A stretch of 37,718 nt of DNA. Source: Candidatus Hodarchaeaceae archaeon (GTDB lineage Archaea > Hadarchaeota > Hadarchaeia > Hadarchaeales > Hadarchaeaceae). Below are positions 8,842-18,605 of the stretch, piece after piece (position 1 is the first letter of the stretch; each line of letters starts with the position of its first letter). The notes under the pieces are model-generated. The model ran no database searches, was not told where the DNA came from, and saw nothing but the letters and a program-made list of their open reading frames with translations. Both the position numbers and the translations under genes were made by a program. The stretch spans positions 1 to 37,718 of the forward strand of contig JASEGJ010000009.1 of the NCBI GenBank assembly GCA_030018135.1, read 5' to 3'.

Positions 8842-9966
8842 TCACATCCCCCTTATCCTTGCCGCCACGGCGTCCCCGACCTCGGAGGTGCTCGACCTTC
8901 CGCCCAAGTCGTAGGTCCTGACCTTGCCCTCCTTCAGGACCTCGATCACCGCCCGCTCGACTTTGCCCGCCGCCTCCTCCTCGCCCAAGTGCTCGAGCAT
9001 CATCTGCCCCGCCAAGATCGTCGCCAGCGGGTTCGCCACGTTCCTGCCAGCATGTTTGGGCGCCGAGCCGTGGATGGGCTCGAACATGCTCACGCCCTCA
9101 GGATCGATGTTGCCTCCCGGCGCGAGCCCCAAGCCGCCCTGGATCATCGCACCCAAGTCGGTAAGGATGTCGCCGAACATGTTGGGCGTCACGACTACCC
9201 GGTACCACTCCGGGTTCTTCACGAACCACATCGCCACGGCATCGACGAACGAGAACTCCGTCTCGATGTCAGGATACTCCCTCGCCACCCGCTCGAAGAC
9301 CTCCCGCCAAAGGCTGTAGGCGTGCGTGAGCACGTTGACCTTGTCCACCGAGGTCACCCGCCGCTTGTCCTTCCTCCGAGCCAGCTCGAAGGCGTAGCGC
9401 ATTACCCGCTCCGCGCCCTTGCGGCTTATCACGCCGATCTGGTACGCGATCTCATCTCGGTCGACGTCGATGTCCAAGTCGAACTTGAGTTTGTAAATGG
9501 AGCGCAGGACCTCGAGCTTCGCGCGCGATTTTCCCCCAGCGCGGCCGCCTATGGCGACGTAGAAATCCTCGGTGTTCTCACGCACGACGTAGAAGTCGAT
9601 GTGCTCAGGGCCCTTCCCCACCAGCGGGCAGGGCACGCCGGGGTAGAGCTTGACCGGGCGGAGGTTGATGTACTGCTCGAAGTAGAAGCGAAGCTTCAGC
9701 AGGATCCCTTGTTCGAGCACGCCCGTCGGCACCCTGGGGTCGCCGAGCGCTCCCAAGTAGATCGCATCCATTTTCTCGAGCTGCTTGAGGCCGTCCTCCG
9801 GCACCAGCTCCTCGGTCCTGAGGTAGTGCTCGGCCCCGTACGGGAACTCGACGAACTCAAACTTCAAGCCGGGCACCGCATCTTCGACCGCGCGCAGGAC
9901 CTTCACGCCCTCGCGGACGACCTCGGGCCCAATCCCATCGCCGGGTATGACGGCAATCTTGTACAT
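8842..9966 (-). CDS. leuB: 3-isopropylmalate dehydrogenase family protein
   Basis: NAD-dependent beta-decarboxylating dehydrogenase oxidising 3-isopropylmalate in leucine synthesis. At 374 residues it shows [13 protein letters not shown] at the N terminus, [15 protein letters not shown] in the substrate region, [38 protein letters not shown] and the NAD loop [13 protein letters not shown]. The segment [19 protein letters not shown] resembles the tartrate-dehydrogenase/IPMDH branch, so substrate range is less certain than the fold. The presence of leuA, leuC and leuD nearby argues for LeuB. The ATG is preceded by AGGTGATG. It converges on the leuA-side small gene. Confidence 0.88.
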   Translation of the reverse strand: MYKIAVIPGDGIGPEVVREGVKVLRAVEDAVPGLKFEFVEFPYGAEHYLRTEELVPEDGLKQLEKMDAIYLGALGDPRVPTGVLEQGILLKLRFYFEQYINLRPVKLYPGVPCPLVGKGPEHIDFYVVRENTEDFYVAIGGRAGGKSRAKLEVLRSIYKLKFDLDIDVDRDEIAYQIGVISRKGAERVMRYAFELARRKDKRRVTSVDKVNVLTHAYSLWREVFERVAREYPDIETEFSFVDAVAMWFVKNPEWYRVVVTPNMFGDILTDLGAMIQGGLGLAPGGNIDPEGVSMFEPIHGSAPKHAGRNVANPLATILAGQMMLEHLGEEEAAGKVERAVIEVLKEGKVRTYDLGGRSSTSEVGDAVAARIRGM

Positions 9967-10032
9967 CGCATCACCTAGGCTAATTTTTTATCTCCTTAAC
10001 GGTCTTAAACTTACACGTTTGAGGTATCCTCG

Positions 10033-10626
10033 ATGAACGTAGCGGAAAAGTTGAGGTTGAACAATAGGTTGACCTACCTCGCCACAATCGTGCTCGCCTC
10101 CTATTTCTTCTTAGTTTTCGGGTTCGTGATCTTACCCAAGCTGCCGCAGATCCCCACGGAACTCGGGGAGTGGCGGATAGCGATATCCTCGTGGAATCTG
10201 GGAGGGTCGATAATGTTCACGCTGGTATTCAGAATTCAACTCCTGCGCGGAGCCCTAGATAGGCTCAATAATAGAAAGAGAAAGATGCGCGTGACACCAT
10301 GGGTGTGGTTTTGGTTCGCTGGCTTGACGGTGGTCGGCTCCTTAAGCTTGATCACCGTGGTCTACAGCTATCTTTTCCCGGGGATTTTCATGTCGCGCGG
10401 GAGCACGATCGCCCACGATTTTCTCACCATCTTTTCTCTCGCGCTTTGGGCGATGTTGATAGTTCTATCGATCTCGCTTCTACGCGCCCACGATAAATGC
10501 CCCAGAAAAATGGCGGGAGAAATCAGAGGGGCAATTCAAATCCATCGCTGGCTCCTAGCACCGTCGACGATAGCATTCTTTATCTTTTCCGTGGTGGTGG
10601 CACCCACGTCATTTTTCTTCATCTAA
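10033..10626 (+). CDS. hypothetical multi-pass membrane protein
   Basis: Not recognised. The 197 residues hold about five hydrophobic segments, around 14-36, 50-68, 92-115, 128-150 and 172-196, joined by short basic loops (RLNNRKRKMR; RAHDKCPRKMAGEIRG) that suggest cytoplasmic sides. The loop histidine in IQIHRWLLAP and DFLT-type helices recall small membrane proteins of unknown role. ATG at 10033 has GAGGT seven bases upstream. It is divergent from leuB and its last four bases overlap the end of leuD. Confidence 0.75.
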   Translation: MNVAEKLRLNNRLTYLATIVLASYFFLVFGFVILPKLPQIPTELGEWRIAISSWNLGGSIMFTLVFRIQLLRGALDRLNNRKRKMRVTPWVWFWFAGLTVVGSLSLITVVYSYLFPGIFMSRGSTIAHDFLTIFSLALWAMLIVLSISLLRAHDKCPRKMAGEIRGAIQIHRWLLAPSTIAFFIFSVVVAPTSFFFI

Positions 10627-11165
10627 CGACGCCACTCGACTGAGGTCGGGCGGGCGCCAAAACCCATTAAAATTTCTCCACCCTTTTCCGCAGACTGTTT
10701 CAAGTAGGGAAGCATGCCCCCTGCCCGAAGTATTCTGAGGATAAATTCGGGCAACGGCTCACACTTGAAGCTCTTGCCGGTTGTCAGATTATGCACCATG
10801 CCCTTCTCCAAGTCGATCTCGACCTCATCGCCCGACTTAAACCCTTTACGCGCGCGCCTGCACACCACCGCTGGCAGGCCCTGGTTTATGGCGTTACGAT
10901 AAAAAATTCGGGCGAACGACTCGGCCACGATGGCCGAGATACCAGCCGCCTTTAAAGCGACGGGCGCGTGCTCACGGCTCGAGCCACATCCGAAGTTGCG
11001 GCCGGCGATTATGACATCGCCCGCTCGCACCCTAGTCGCAAATTTTGGGTCTATTGTCTCCATGGCGTGCTTTGCGAGCTCGCGGGGGTCCGTTTTCACC
11101 AAGTAACGACCGGCAATTATCTGATCGGTGTCGATGTTGTCCCCAAAAACCCAAGCACGGGGCAT
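10623..11165 (-). CDS. leuD: 3-isopropylmalate dehydratase small subunit
   Basis: Swivel-domain subunit of isopropylmalate isomerase. It is 180 residues with FGDNIDTDQIIAGRYL at the N terminus, AGRNFGCGSSREHAP, and ARIFYRNAINQGLP, all hallmark substrate-recognition elements of LeuD/aconitase small subunits. A homoaconitase-type role is possible in archaea, but leuA and leuB nearby favour leucine synthesis. The leuC stop and the leuD ATG overlap as TGATG, with GAGGG upstream, so the subunits are translationally coupled. An adjacent GTG one codon earlier is an alternative start. Confidence 0.94.
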   Translation of the reverse strand: MPRAWVFGDNIDTDQIIAGRYLVKTDPRELAKHAMETIDPKFATRVRAGDVIIAGRNFGCGSSREHAPVALKAAGISAIVAESFARIFYRNAINQGLPAVVCRRARKGFKSGDEVEIDLEKGMVHNLTTGKSFKCEPLPEFILRILRAGGMLPYLKQSAEKGGEILMGFGARPTSVEWRR

Positions 11166-12421
11166 CACAGGTCCCTCGGATCCGTTATGGCCCCCTTCAG
11201 TGCAGAAGCCGCAACGGTCGCTGGCGACGCCAAGTATATTTTCGCCTCCGGGCTACCCATGCGACCCTTGAAATTCCGGTTCGAGGAGGAGATGCAGGCC
11301 TCACCCGGACCCAGAATGCCGATGTGCCCACCCATGCAGGCCGCACAACAGGGTGCCTCGACCAACGCCCCCGCCTCGGCGAATACCTTGAGGATGCCGC
11401 GCTCGAGCGCGTCCAGATATACCTCCTTGGACGCCGGCGCAACTATCATCCTCACTCGCCCCGAGATTCGCTTCCCCCTCAGGATCCTCGCCGCCTGCGC
11501 GAGGTCCTCGAGCCTGCCGTTGGTGCAGCTGCCCAGGAATGCTTGGTCTATCTCGATGCCCTCGACCTCCCTAACCGCTCGAACGTTGTCGACGCTGTGC
11601 GGGCAGGCCACCTTTGGCTCGAGTTTCGCCGCATTGTACGTGAGTTCCTCGACGTACACGGCGTCCCGGTCGCTGCGCACTGGCTTGTATGACTGCTTCG
11701 TCCGGCCAGCCAGATAATTTCTAGTTAACCTGTCGGGCGGCACGATCGCCGTCTTCGCCCCCATCTCGACCGCCATGTTGCAGAGCGTCATCCGCCCGGC
11801 CACGCTGATGCTGCGCAAGCCAGCCCCGACGAACTCAACCGAGCGATAATTCGCGCCATCCGCGCCGACGTCTCCAATTATTTGTAGGATGAGATCCTTC
11901 GACGCGACATGTTTGGGTAGCGTTCCTTCGATCTGCACCTTCACGCTCTCGGGCACGCGGAACCAAAGCTTGCCCTTTGCGAAGACCGCGACCATGTCCG
12001 TCGAGCCGATGCCCGCGGCGAAACATCCGAACGCCCCGTAGGTGCAGGTGTGCGAGTCCGCTCCGACTATCAAGCGTCCCGGCAGCGCGATGCCCTTCTC
12101 GGGCAACACCTGGTGACATATTCCCTCGAAAACGTCGTAAAAGTTCGAGATCTCTTGTTTTGCCGCGAACTTGCGAAGCAAGATGTGATTCCGCGCCGCA
12201 TCGATCGAATCGGCCGGCACTTGATGATCAAAAGCTATCACGATTTTGTCCGGATCCCAAACCTTGTCAACGCCCAACTCTCGCAGGCCGTCGACGACCA
12301 TCGGGCCGGTAATGTCGTTTATCATCGCCGCGTCGATCTCCGCCTCGACTATTTCCCCCGGGCTAACCTGCCCGCGGCCGGAGGCCCGCGCTAGGATCTT
12401 TTCTGCTATCGTCATGCCCAT
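11165..12421 (-). CDS. leuC: 3-isopropylmalate dehydratase large subunit
   Basis: Iron-sulfur subunit of isopropylmalate isomerase, interconverting 2- and 3-isopropylmalate. The [4Fe-4S] cysteine ligands are visible in LGSCTNGR and in APCCAACMGGHIG, with DSHTCTYGAFGCFAAGIGSTD earlier in the protein. The track start lies inside ilvD; the ATG at 12421 or 12415 follows GGTGATGG closely and gives the usual MTIAEKIL start. It sits between ilvD and leuD in one operon with overlapping or near-touching ends. Confidence 0.95.
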   Translation of the reverse strand: MGMTIAEKILARASGRGQVSPGEIVEAEIDAAMINDITGPMVVDGLRELGVDKVWDPDKIVIAFDHQVPADSIDAARNHILLRKFAAKQEISNFYDVFEGICHQVLPEKGIALPGRLIVGADSHTCTYGAFGCFAAGIGSTDMVAVFAKGKLWFRVPESVKVQIEGTLPKHVASKDLILQIIGDVGADGANYRSVEFVGAGLRSISVAGRMTLCNMAVEMGAKTAIVPPDRLTRNYLAGRTKQSYKPVRSDRDAVYVEELTYNAAKLEPKVACPHSVDNVRAVREVEGIEIDQAFLGSCTNGRLEDLAQAARILRGKRISGRVRMIVAPASKEVYLDALERGILKVFAEAGALVEAPCCAACMGGHIGILGPGEACISSSNRNFKGRMGSPEAKIYLASPATVAASALKGAITDPRDL

Positions 12422-12425
12422 TCCA

Positions 12426-14084
12426 TCACCTGCAAATTGCGCCATCCGCGGCCGAACCCACGATGCGCGAGTAGAGCGCTAGATAACCCTTCTTCACCCT
12501 TGGCTCGGGCAACTTCACTTTAGCAAGTCTGGCCTTGATCTCAGGATCCGGTAGGAGGAGCTCCAATCTACGACGCCTGATGTCGATCGATATCACGTCT
12601 CCGTCCTGCACGATCGCTATGGGCCCGCCCTCCGCGGCCTCGGGTGAAACGTGACCGATGCAGGGGCCGCGCGTGCCGCCGGAAAACCTTCCGTCTGTCA
12701 AGAGCGCGACCGACTCGGATAGCCCCATCCCCGCAACGGCGGCCGTCGAACTCAGCATCTCCCGCATCCCGGGACCGCCCTTCGGGCCCTCGAAGCGGAT
12801 GACTATGACATCGCCCCGTCTTACCCGCTTGTTCAAAATTGCCCTGACCGCATCCTCCTCTCGATCGAAAACTCGTGCGGGCCCCCTATGCCTCATCATC
12901 CTCGGGCTGATCGCTGCATACTTGACGACCGCCCCACGCGGCGCGAGGTTGCCGCGCAGAACTGCTATTCCTCCCTCCTTGTGGAATGGCCTCGTGGGCG
13001 GCCTGATGACCTTGGAATCGTAAATCTTCGCATAGCGCAGATTTTCGCGCACCCTGCGACCGGTGACGGTTAGCGGGCTCAGGTGGGCGAGCTTACCCAA
13101 GCGCTTCATTACGGCCTGCACGCCGCCAGCGCGCTCCAGATCTAGCATGGTGTGCACACCTCCCGGGCGCAAACTACATATTTGCGGCGTCCGCCTGCTC
13201 AGGCGGTCGAACACGTCCAAAGAAAGGTTGATGCCGAGTTCATGGGAGATCGCCGGTAAATGCAGCACCGTATTCGTGGAGCCGCCTATCGCCATGTCCA
13301 CGACTATCGCGTTCTCGAACGCCGCGCGGGTCATGATATCGCTCGGCCTTATTCGGCGGCGCAGTAGCTCGACTACCTGTTTGCCGCTCTGCTTGGCCAT
13401 CCGCCGTTTCTTGGCGTCCACCGCATGCGCCGTCGCCACCCCTGGCAGGGACATGCCCAAGGCTTCGGTCAGACAGGCCATCGTGTTCGCCGTGAATAAG
13501 CCGGCGCAGGAGCCGCAGCCGGGACAGCAGCGGTTTTCGATCTCCATCGCCTCTAGCTCGCTCAACTTGCCCGCCTTGACGGCGCCGACCGCCTCGAACG
13601 CGCTTATGATATCCAAGCTTTGACCTCGCCACTCGCCGGGCATCATCGGGCCGCCGGTGAGCATGATCGCTGGAATGTCGACTCGCGCTAGGGCCATGAG
13701 CATGCCGGGCACGATCTTATCGCAGCTCGCTATGGCCACGACCGCGTCGAAGCGGTGGGCCTCCAACATGAGCTCCAAACTATCCGCGATTATTTCGCGC
13801 GAGGGAAGCGAGTAGCGCATGCCGACGTGCCCCTGCGCCAGACCATCGCATATGCCTATGGTGTTGAACTCAAGCGGCGTCCCGCCGGCTGCCCTAACGC
13901 CAGCAGCGGCTGCCTCCCCAAGCTCGCGCAGGTGCAGGTGCCCAGGCACGACTTGGTTGTAGGAATTCGCGATCGCGATGAACGGCCGCTCGATATCCGC
14001 ATTGGTTAATCCGTTGGCTTTTAAAAGCGCGCGACGGGGCAAACCCTCGAGGCCCGATACGACTTCCCTGCTACGAAGTTTCAC
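12426..14084 (-). CDS. ilvD: dihydroxy-acid dehydratase
   Basis: Dehydrates dihydroxyisovalerate and dihydroxymethylvalerate in valine, leucine and isoleucine synthesis. It is 552 residues, with iron-sulfur cysteines in [12 protein letters not shown] and [10 protein letters not shown], the motif [12 protein letters not shown], and late SDGRFSG-type sequence [12 protein letters not shown]. It begins with GTG. A TATA box at 14116-14122 puts the transcript start within about 8 bases of this codon, so translation is leaderless or nearly so. It is the first gene of ilvD-leuC-leuD. Confidence 0.96.
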   Translation of the reverse strand: MKLRSREVVSGLEGLPRRALLKANGLTNADIERPFIAIANSYNQVVPGHLHLRELGEAAAAGVRAAGGTPLEFNTIGICDGLAQGHVGMRYSLPSREIIADSLELMLEAHRFDAVVAIASCDKIVPGMLMALARVDIPAIMLTGGPMMPGEWRGQSLDIISAFEAVGAVKAGKLSELEAMEIENRCCPGCGSCAGLFTANTMACLTEALGMSLPGVATAHAVDAKKRRMAKQSGKQVVELLRRRIRPSDIMTRAAFENAIVVDMAIGGSTNTVLHLPAISHELGINLSLDVFDRLSRRTPQICSLRPGGVHTMLDLERAGGVQAVMKRLGKLAHLSPLTVTGRRVRENLRYAKIYDSKVIRPPTRPFHKEGGIAVLRGNLAPRGAVVKYAAISPRMMRHRGPARVFDREEDAVRAILNKRVRRGDVIVIRFEGPKGGPGMREMLSSTAAVAGMGLSESVALLTDGRFSGGTRGPCIGHVSPEAAEGGPIAIVQDGDVISIDIRRRRLELLLPDPEIKARLAKVKLPEPRVKKGYLALYSRIVGSAADGAICR

Positions 14085-14115
14085 GAATTTACCCGAAAAG
14101 CCTTCTCTGTCGCCC

Positions 14116-14122
14116 TATATAA
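14116..14122 (-). promoter_or_regulatory. TATA box of the ilvD-leuC-leuD operon
   Basis: Minus-strand TTATATA is centred about 35 bp before the GTG start of ilvD. This implies a very short leader with no room for an SD sequence. Confidence 0.65.
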
Positions 14123-14185
14123 CCAATTTCGTGCGTCCCGGAATTTGATATATCATCGGTGAGGTCGACCGCCATCAGCGATACT

Positions 14186-14194
14186 CATAAAAAG
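14186..14194 (+). promoter_or_regulatory. TATA-like box of the coiled-coil/secretion operon
   Basis: CATAAAAAG lies about 45 bp before the ATG of the 57-residue gene. It would give a leader of about 17 nt that includes the SD GGAGGTGA. Confidence 0.45.
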
Positions 14195-14232
14195 GAAATA
14201 ATTTAGAAAATTAGACGGAGGTGGAGGTGACT

Positions 14233-14406
14233 ATGTCGGAGAAATCTTCGGATTTGATAGCAGATTTGATGAACGAACTTAGGCATCGATTGAACGAGCT
14301 TGAACGCCGCATGGTGGCCGTCGAACTCGCAGTCGTGCAGAAAAACCCAACCCCTGAATTTACTTTGAAGGTTTGTGGTGCGGGGGCGGATGCCGGCATC
14401 GCATAA
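14233..14406 (+). CDS. small coiled-coil protein, 57 aa
   Basis: Not recognised by family. The track start is a GTG, but the ATG at 14233 follows an excellent SD (GGAGGTGA, two bases before) and gives 57 residues. Residues 5-37 form a long amphipathic helix with heptad spacing (LIADLMNELRHRLNELERR), probably a coiled coil; the tail includes one Cys. It is 19 bp ahead of the secretion ATPase gene on the same strand. The likely role is as a small partner or regulator of that system, inferred only from position. Confidence 0.7.
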   Translation: MSEKSSDLIADLMNELRHRLNELERRMVAVELAVVQKNPTPEFTLKVCGAGADAGIA

Positions 14407-14425
14407 TTTTTGAGAAGGTTGTGGG

Positions 14426-16642
14426 ATGGGGGCAATCCCACAGGTGCGCGCCTCGGGACCTTTGTGGGTAGCAGAGATCGATTGTTGTGGTTGCGAAGGA
14501 TTGAGCAGCCTCGTCGACCAGAGGTGTCGGGTGTGCGTGCTTAAACAACTCGGCGCGGAGAGCGCGGTCGACCAGGTCGTGCTCAAGCGGGGATACCACC
14601 GCATCTATAACTCGAAGGAGTTATCTAAGCTAGCGAGGACGTTCGCGACGATAAAGTTAATGGTCCACGATCACGCGCTTTATGCACCGCGTGAGGAGGG
14701 CAAATGTAGGGGCTGCGTCGATAGACGCCAGGGGAAGCTGAGTGAACTGTGGTCGAAAGCACTTGCGAACCCGCATGACCCCTCCATATTCGAAGGAATA
14801 ATTGAAGGACAGGATGGGCTTGAAGGTGAGTGCACCGAATGTACCCGGCAACACCTCCATAAGTTGCTGAGCAGTATCAAAGCTGGTTTAACTAGTTTGA
14901 AGGTGCTTCAGCGGCTGACGCCCACAAATTACGATGAAGTTTTCGTGGCCAGAACAAAACCATTTTTCGTCGACGGCGTTTGGCGTTCACCCAAGCATCC
15001 AACGCGACTCATTGACAGTTATGCACTGCTTGAAGACCGGGGGCAGGTACGAATCTACGAGCAACTTGACCGCCCCGTGCCTTTCTATGAGCTCGACCTG
15101 CCGGAATTCAAGTGGCCAGCTGAGCACATCGAGCTCTTGGACGAGGCTTTTAGGATGGAGATGAGGGAGGCGCCCGGGCATGCCCGATTCGCCTACCCGA
15201 CGCGCATCGCTGGCTTCGCGGAGGATTGGTACAGCACATTGCTGCATATGGTGCGCGAGCGCCTGAACATCAAAATTTCTTCAGGTAAGCTACGGGAACT
15301 CGCCAAGAGGATGGCCAGTTGGCTTGCCTATAGGGTGCTCGAGCCGTTTTCCTGCGATGATCACATCACCGACATCTACGTTCCTGCCCCGCCTGAATTG
15401 CAACCGATATACGTGGTCCACGACCGTTGGGAAACTTGCGAAACGGGCATCTACTGGACTACTTCCGCATTGCTCGGCATCGGGGAAACCCTCGCGAGCA
15501 GGCTCGGCACGGCATTCGACGAAGTCAGGCCCCAACTCGATGTGGAAATACCCGAGCTCGGCATGCGGTTATTCATGAGCCGCCACCCGGCGGTCTGGCC
15601 TCGAAGCATCTCCATCGCCATACGAAAGCGCCGCCGCCATGCTTGGACGCAACCGCTTTTCTTGGCGAGGGGAACGCTTACGCCCCTCGCGAGTTCCCTC
15701 GTCAGCAATATCATTCGCGCTGGCGCCTCCGCATTCATAATAGGTGAAAAGGGCTCCGCGAAGACCAGCAAGGTGGAGACCCTTATTCCAGAGATAGGCC
15801 CACACGAGCGCATAATATGCTATCAGGACACGGAGGAGCTCCATCTAGAGGAGTTCATCGCGCACGGCTACAAGTTGGAGAACGTCCGCATCGCCAACCC
15901 TGACCATCTGCAAAGGCAGATAGATGCATTCCTCCGCGGGGGTGAAGCGTTTTGGCTGATAACAGAAGTTCGCGCCTTGGAAGCGGTTAAGGCAACATTG
16001 GGGGCCGCTGCTCGCCAGGGCAGCCAGCCGCTCGTGACGAGTTTTCATGTGAAGACCAAGCGTGAGATGTATGATTTAATATGCCGCATCATGGGCCTGC
16101 ACGAAGCGGCCTACAAGTATATCGATTTCATCGTGAGCACCGCTCGTTTCTCCACGCCAAGGGGCTCGGTTCGTCGCATAATAGAAATTGTAGAAGTTTT
16201 GAAGGAATGGGAGGACAAGCCGGAGTACGTGGAGCTTTTTGTGGACGATCGAAGGAACGATCAATTAGTCCCAAAGAATTTTCTAAAGGGCGATGAACAT
16301 TTAATTAGGCAACTTAACTCGCACAATTTATCAAACGTCGATGTCATAGCCGCTTGCGAGCAAATCGAGTTCCTTCCGCCAAGCGAGGGAGGTAGTCACC
16401 ACATCCCTATGGCCTGCGAGAGATTGGCAATTGAAACCCAAGATTTCCTAACCGGCATTTTAGTGGAGGCTAAGATGAAGTCGGACTTGTTGAATCTTTC
16501 CCAACGTGCTGGCGACACCAGTTACCTAGAGCTGCCCTTTGTGAGCAAGGCCTACGATGCCTATTTTGCCCTGAAGAAAAAGTATGTGCCGGATTACGAG
16601 CGGGTGCTGGAGGGCTGGCGTGCTTGGCTGAGGTCCATCTAA
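14426..16642 (+). CDS. type II/IV secretion (FlaI/TadA/GspE-like) ATPase with Cys-rich N terminus
   Basis: Hexameric ATPase of the kind that powers archaeal pilus, flagellum or secretion machines. Of 738 residues, the first 150 hold clustered cysteines (CCGC at 20-23, CRVC, CRGC, CTEC at 136-139), likely zinc sites. The C-terminal RecA-like core has the P-loop GEKGSAKTS (440-448), Asp box CYQDTEEL, Walker B-type LITEVRALEA (Glu514) and His box TSFHVKTK (His541). The P-loop has Ala in place of the last Gly of GxxxxGKT. The gene follows the coiled-coil gene and ends two bases before its FlaJ-like partner. No pilin or prepilin peptidase is in view. Confidence 0.88.
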   Translation: MGAIPQVRASGPLWVAEIDCCGCEGLSSLVDQRCRVCVLKQLGAESAVDQVVLKRGYHRIYNSKELSKLARTFATIKLMVHDHALYAPREEGKCRGCVDRRQGKLSELWSKALANPHDPSIFEGIIEGQDGLEGECTECTRQHLHKLLSSIKAGLTSLKVLQRLTPTNYDEVFVARTKPFFVDGVWRSPKHPTRLIDSYALLEDRGQVRIYEQLDRPVPFYELDLPEFKWPAEHIELLDEAFRMEMREAPGHARFAYPTRIAGFAEDWYSTLLHMVRERLNIKISSGKLRELAKRMASWLAYRVLEPFSCDDHITDIYVPAPPELQPIYVVHDRWETCETGIYWTTSALLGIGETLASRLGTAFDEVRPQLDVEIPELGMRLFMSRHPAVWPRSISIAIRKRRRHAWTQPLFLARGTLTPLASSLVSNIIRAGASAFIIGEKGSAKTSKVETLIPEIGPHERIICYQDTEELHLEEFIAHGYKLENVRIANPDHLQRQIDAFLRGGEAFWLITEVRALEAVKATLGAAARQGSQPLVTSFHVKTKREMYDLICRIMGLHEAAYKYIDFIVSTARFSTPRGSVRRIIEIVEVLKEWEDKPEYVELFVDDRRNDQLVPKNFLKGDEHLIRQLNSHNLSNVDVIAACEQIEFLPPSEGGSHHIPMACERLAIETQDFLTGILVEAKMKSDLLNLSQRAGDTSYLELPFVSKAYDAYFALKKKYVPDYERVLEGWRAWLRSI

Positions 16643-16644
16643 AA

Positions 16645-18600
16645 ATGGATGAATGGTTGCCTATTTCAAGCGACGTTCAGGAGATACTGGTCAGGCTTGA
16701 AGAGGCTGAGAGGCGCCCGCCGCGATTTTACGAACGACTGTGCTGGTTCTCAAAGCGATACTTGGGCAGAGTGGTCAAAGACATGAAGCTGACCGAAAAC
16801 GTGGTGAATGCCATATCATTCGCTAAGCTGAGGATAAAACCCGATGAGTGGTGGGCCGGCTTTTTCTTCTCGCTTGGGGCACCTATGTTGCTCTGCCTCG
16901 GCAGCTGGCTGCTCGCCGCTCTACTCGGCGCAGACCTGCTCGCGCTTTGGTATCTGCCAGTTCTAGGCATCTTGCTCGGTAGTTTGTTTGGCATCATTTT
17001 CTACGTATACGCGCCATCGCTCGCCGAGATCAGGCGGAGCGAGGCCCAAAGCAGGGCCATCGGCACAATGATGTTGTTGAGCTTCGAACTATATCACAAG
17101 CCGGATCTCCGCGGGGCGACGGTATTTGCAGCGGATGCAAGCAAGGGCGAGCTGGCCGAGGATCTTCAGAGGGGCCTTTTCGAGCTAGATGAAGGGAGAC
17201 GGTATGAAAGCGTCCGCCACTTTTTCACCGTGCTCGCACACAGGTGGGGAAAGCTGGACGAGGGAACGAGACAAGCCATCTTCGACATACTTCGCTCGAC
17301 GGGACAGAAGGAGGAGGCCGCCCGCCTGCAGGACATCGCTCAAGCCCCAAAACGTGTCCTTGAGAGCTTGGAGGTGAAGTTGGATAAACGTTTGAACTCA
17401 CTGGTGATGCCGACGATGGCGTTTATGGTCTTCGGCTCGCTTGCGATTGTTGGGATCATAGGCCTTTCGCCCATCTTCGGCGTGGTGGGCCTCCGCTTCG
17501 CGGACATAAAATTCTTCTCGCTGACCGCGATGGTGCTCGTGGCGAGCTTTTTGGCGTTTACTGTATACATGAGCAAACAGCGACCAGCGACCATCCCCCA
17601 GCCCGAAATCCTAGCTGGCGACCCACGTCTACCGCCTCCGGGGAAGGTGAAGTTTTTTGGTCACATGTTGCCAATTTGGCTGCTCCCGTTTCTAACTTTT
17701 GTGGCCTTGGTCTGGCCCGGCGCGCTCTACCTCGCTGGATGGGCACCGGGAATGGTGGGCACGCTAGCGTTTGGTTTGAATACCTTCTGGTTTATTTGGG
17801 CCATCGCGGCTGCCATGGTGGTCTATGCCCACCTTTATGCAAACCCTCGAGTCAAGATCTGTGAGGAGGAGCGCAGGAAAACCGGGGATTGGGAGATAGC
17901 TTTTAACACCATGGGCAGCAGGATACTCGATGGCAAGCCAATGCATCAAGCAATGGTTGAAACGGCGGAACTCATGTCGGGCACGGCCATTGCTGAACAA
18001 CTTAGGCAAATTTGTGCGGCGATGGGCAGGTTGTCCGTGGATTTAAGCACGGCGTTGTTCGAGAGGGGCCTCGTCAGACGCATCTACAATCCACTGGTAA
18101 CGAGCTTTCTAACGGTAGTAACCCGCATCAGGCGGGGCTGGGAAATGGCTGCCGGTAGGGCGTGTATGATCGCCGCCGAGTTCCTGGGTACTTTGCGCCG
18201 CGTTGAAAATAGATTTAAGGAGCGCATGAACGAGGCGGTTGGCAACCTTTGGATGGTCGCCGTAATTTTACTTCCCGTCGTCTGTGCCATGTCGATCTGG
18301 ATAATGGAACTCATGTCGGGCATATCGTTCACGATGAAGGCGGAGGCCGTGGGCGCCGGTTTGACACATGTGCCCATTCTGTTCGGAGAGATGGAGGCGA
18401 GCGAACTGGCGTTGCTGAAACTGATAATGGGTTTGCTGACCCTAGCGCTTGCGCTGGTGATGGCCCGTTATATATCGGTAATCCGTGCTGGACAGGATAG
18501 AATCGAGTTTTGGTCGACGGTGACGAGGACTATATTGGCCGCCACGATTGTTTTTACCGCCGCGTACTTCAGCTTTGGGTTCGCTAGGGTCGGTTTTTAA
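16645..18600 (+). CDS. FlaJ/TadC/GspF-like membrane assembly protein
   Basis: Inner-membrane platform of an archaeal type IV pilus-like or secretion system. About nine membrane segments are seen: a pair near residues 70-125, pairs near 262-325 and 345-410, and three at the C terminus. Two cytoplasmic helical domains lie between them, the second with RILDGKPMHQAMVETAELMSG, typical of T2SF domains. At 651 residues it looks like two F domains in tandem, as in FlaJ-type proteins. The track start TTG lies inside the ATPase gene. The ATG at 16645, immediately after that stop, is preferred, giving MDEWLPIS. Confidence 0.85.
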   Translation: MDEWLPISSDVQEILVRLEEAERRPPRFYERLCWFSKRYLGRVVKDMKLTENVVNAISFAKLRIKPDEWWAGFFFSLGAPMLLCLGSWLLAALLGADLLALWYLPVLGILLGSLFGIIFYVYAPSLAEIRRSEAQSRAIGTMMLLSFELYHKPDLRGATVFAADASKGELAEDLQRGLFELDEGRRYESVRHFFTVLAHRWGKLDEGTRQAIFDILRSTGQKEEAARLQDIAQAPKRVLESLEVKLDKRLNSLVMPTMAFMVFGSLAIVGIIGLSPIFGVVGLRFADIKFFSLTAMVLVASFLAFTVYMSKQRPATIPQPEILAGDPRLPPPGKVKFFGHMLPIWLLPFLTFVALVWPGALYLAGWAPGMVGTLAFGLNTFWFIWAIAAAMVVYAHLYANPRVKICEEERRKTGDWEIAFNTMGSRILDGKPMHQAMVETAELMSGTAIAEQLRQICAAMGRLSVDLSTALFERGLVRRIYNPLVTSFLTVVTRIRRGWEMAAGRACMIAAEFLGTLRRVENRFKERMNEAVGNLWMVAVILLPVVCAMSIWIMELMSGISFTMKAEAVGAGLTHVPILFGEMEASELALLKLIMGLLTLALALVMARYISVIRAGQDRIEFWSTVTRTILAATIVFTAAYFSFGFARVGF

Positions 18601-18605
18601 CGGGT

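Noticed and set aside
8989-9978. 329-codon plus-strand ORF antisense to leuB
   Set aside because: leuB has full motifs and an SD; the antisense frame is His/Arg/Asp-rich shadow sequence typical of GC-rich genes.
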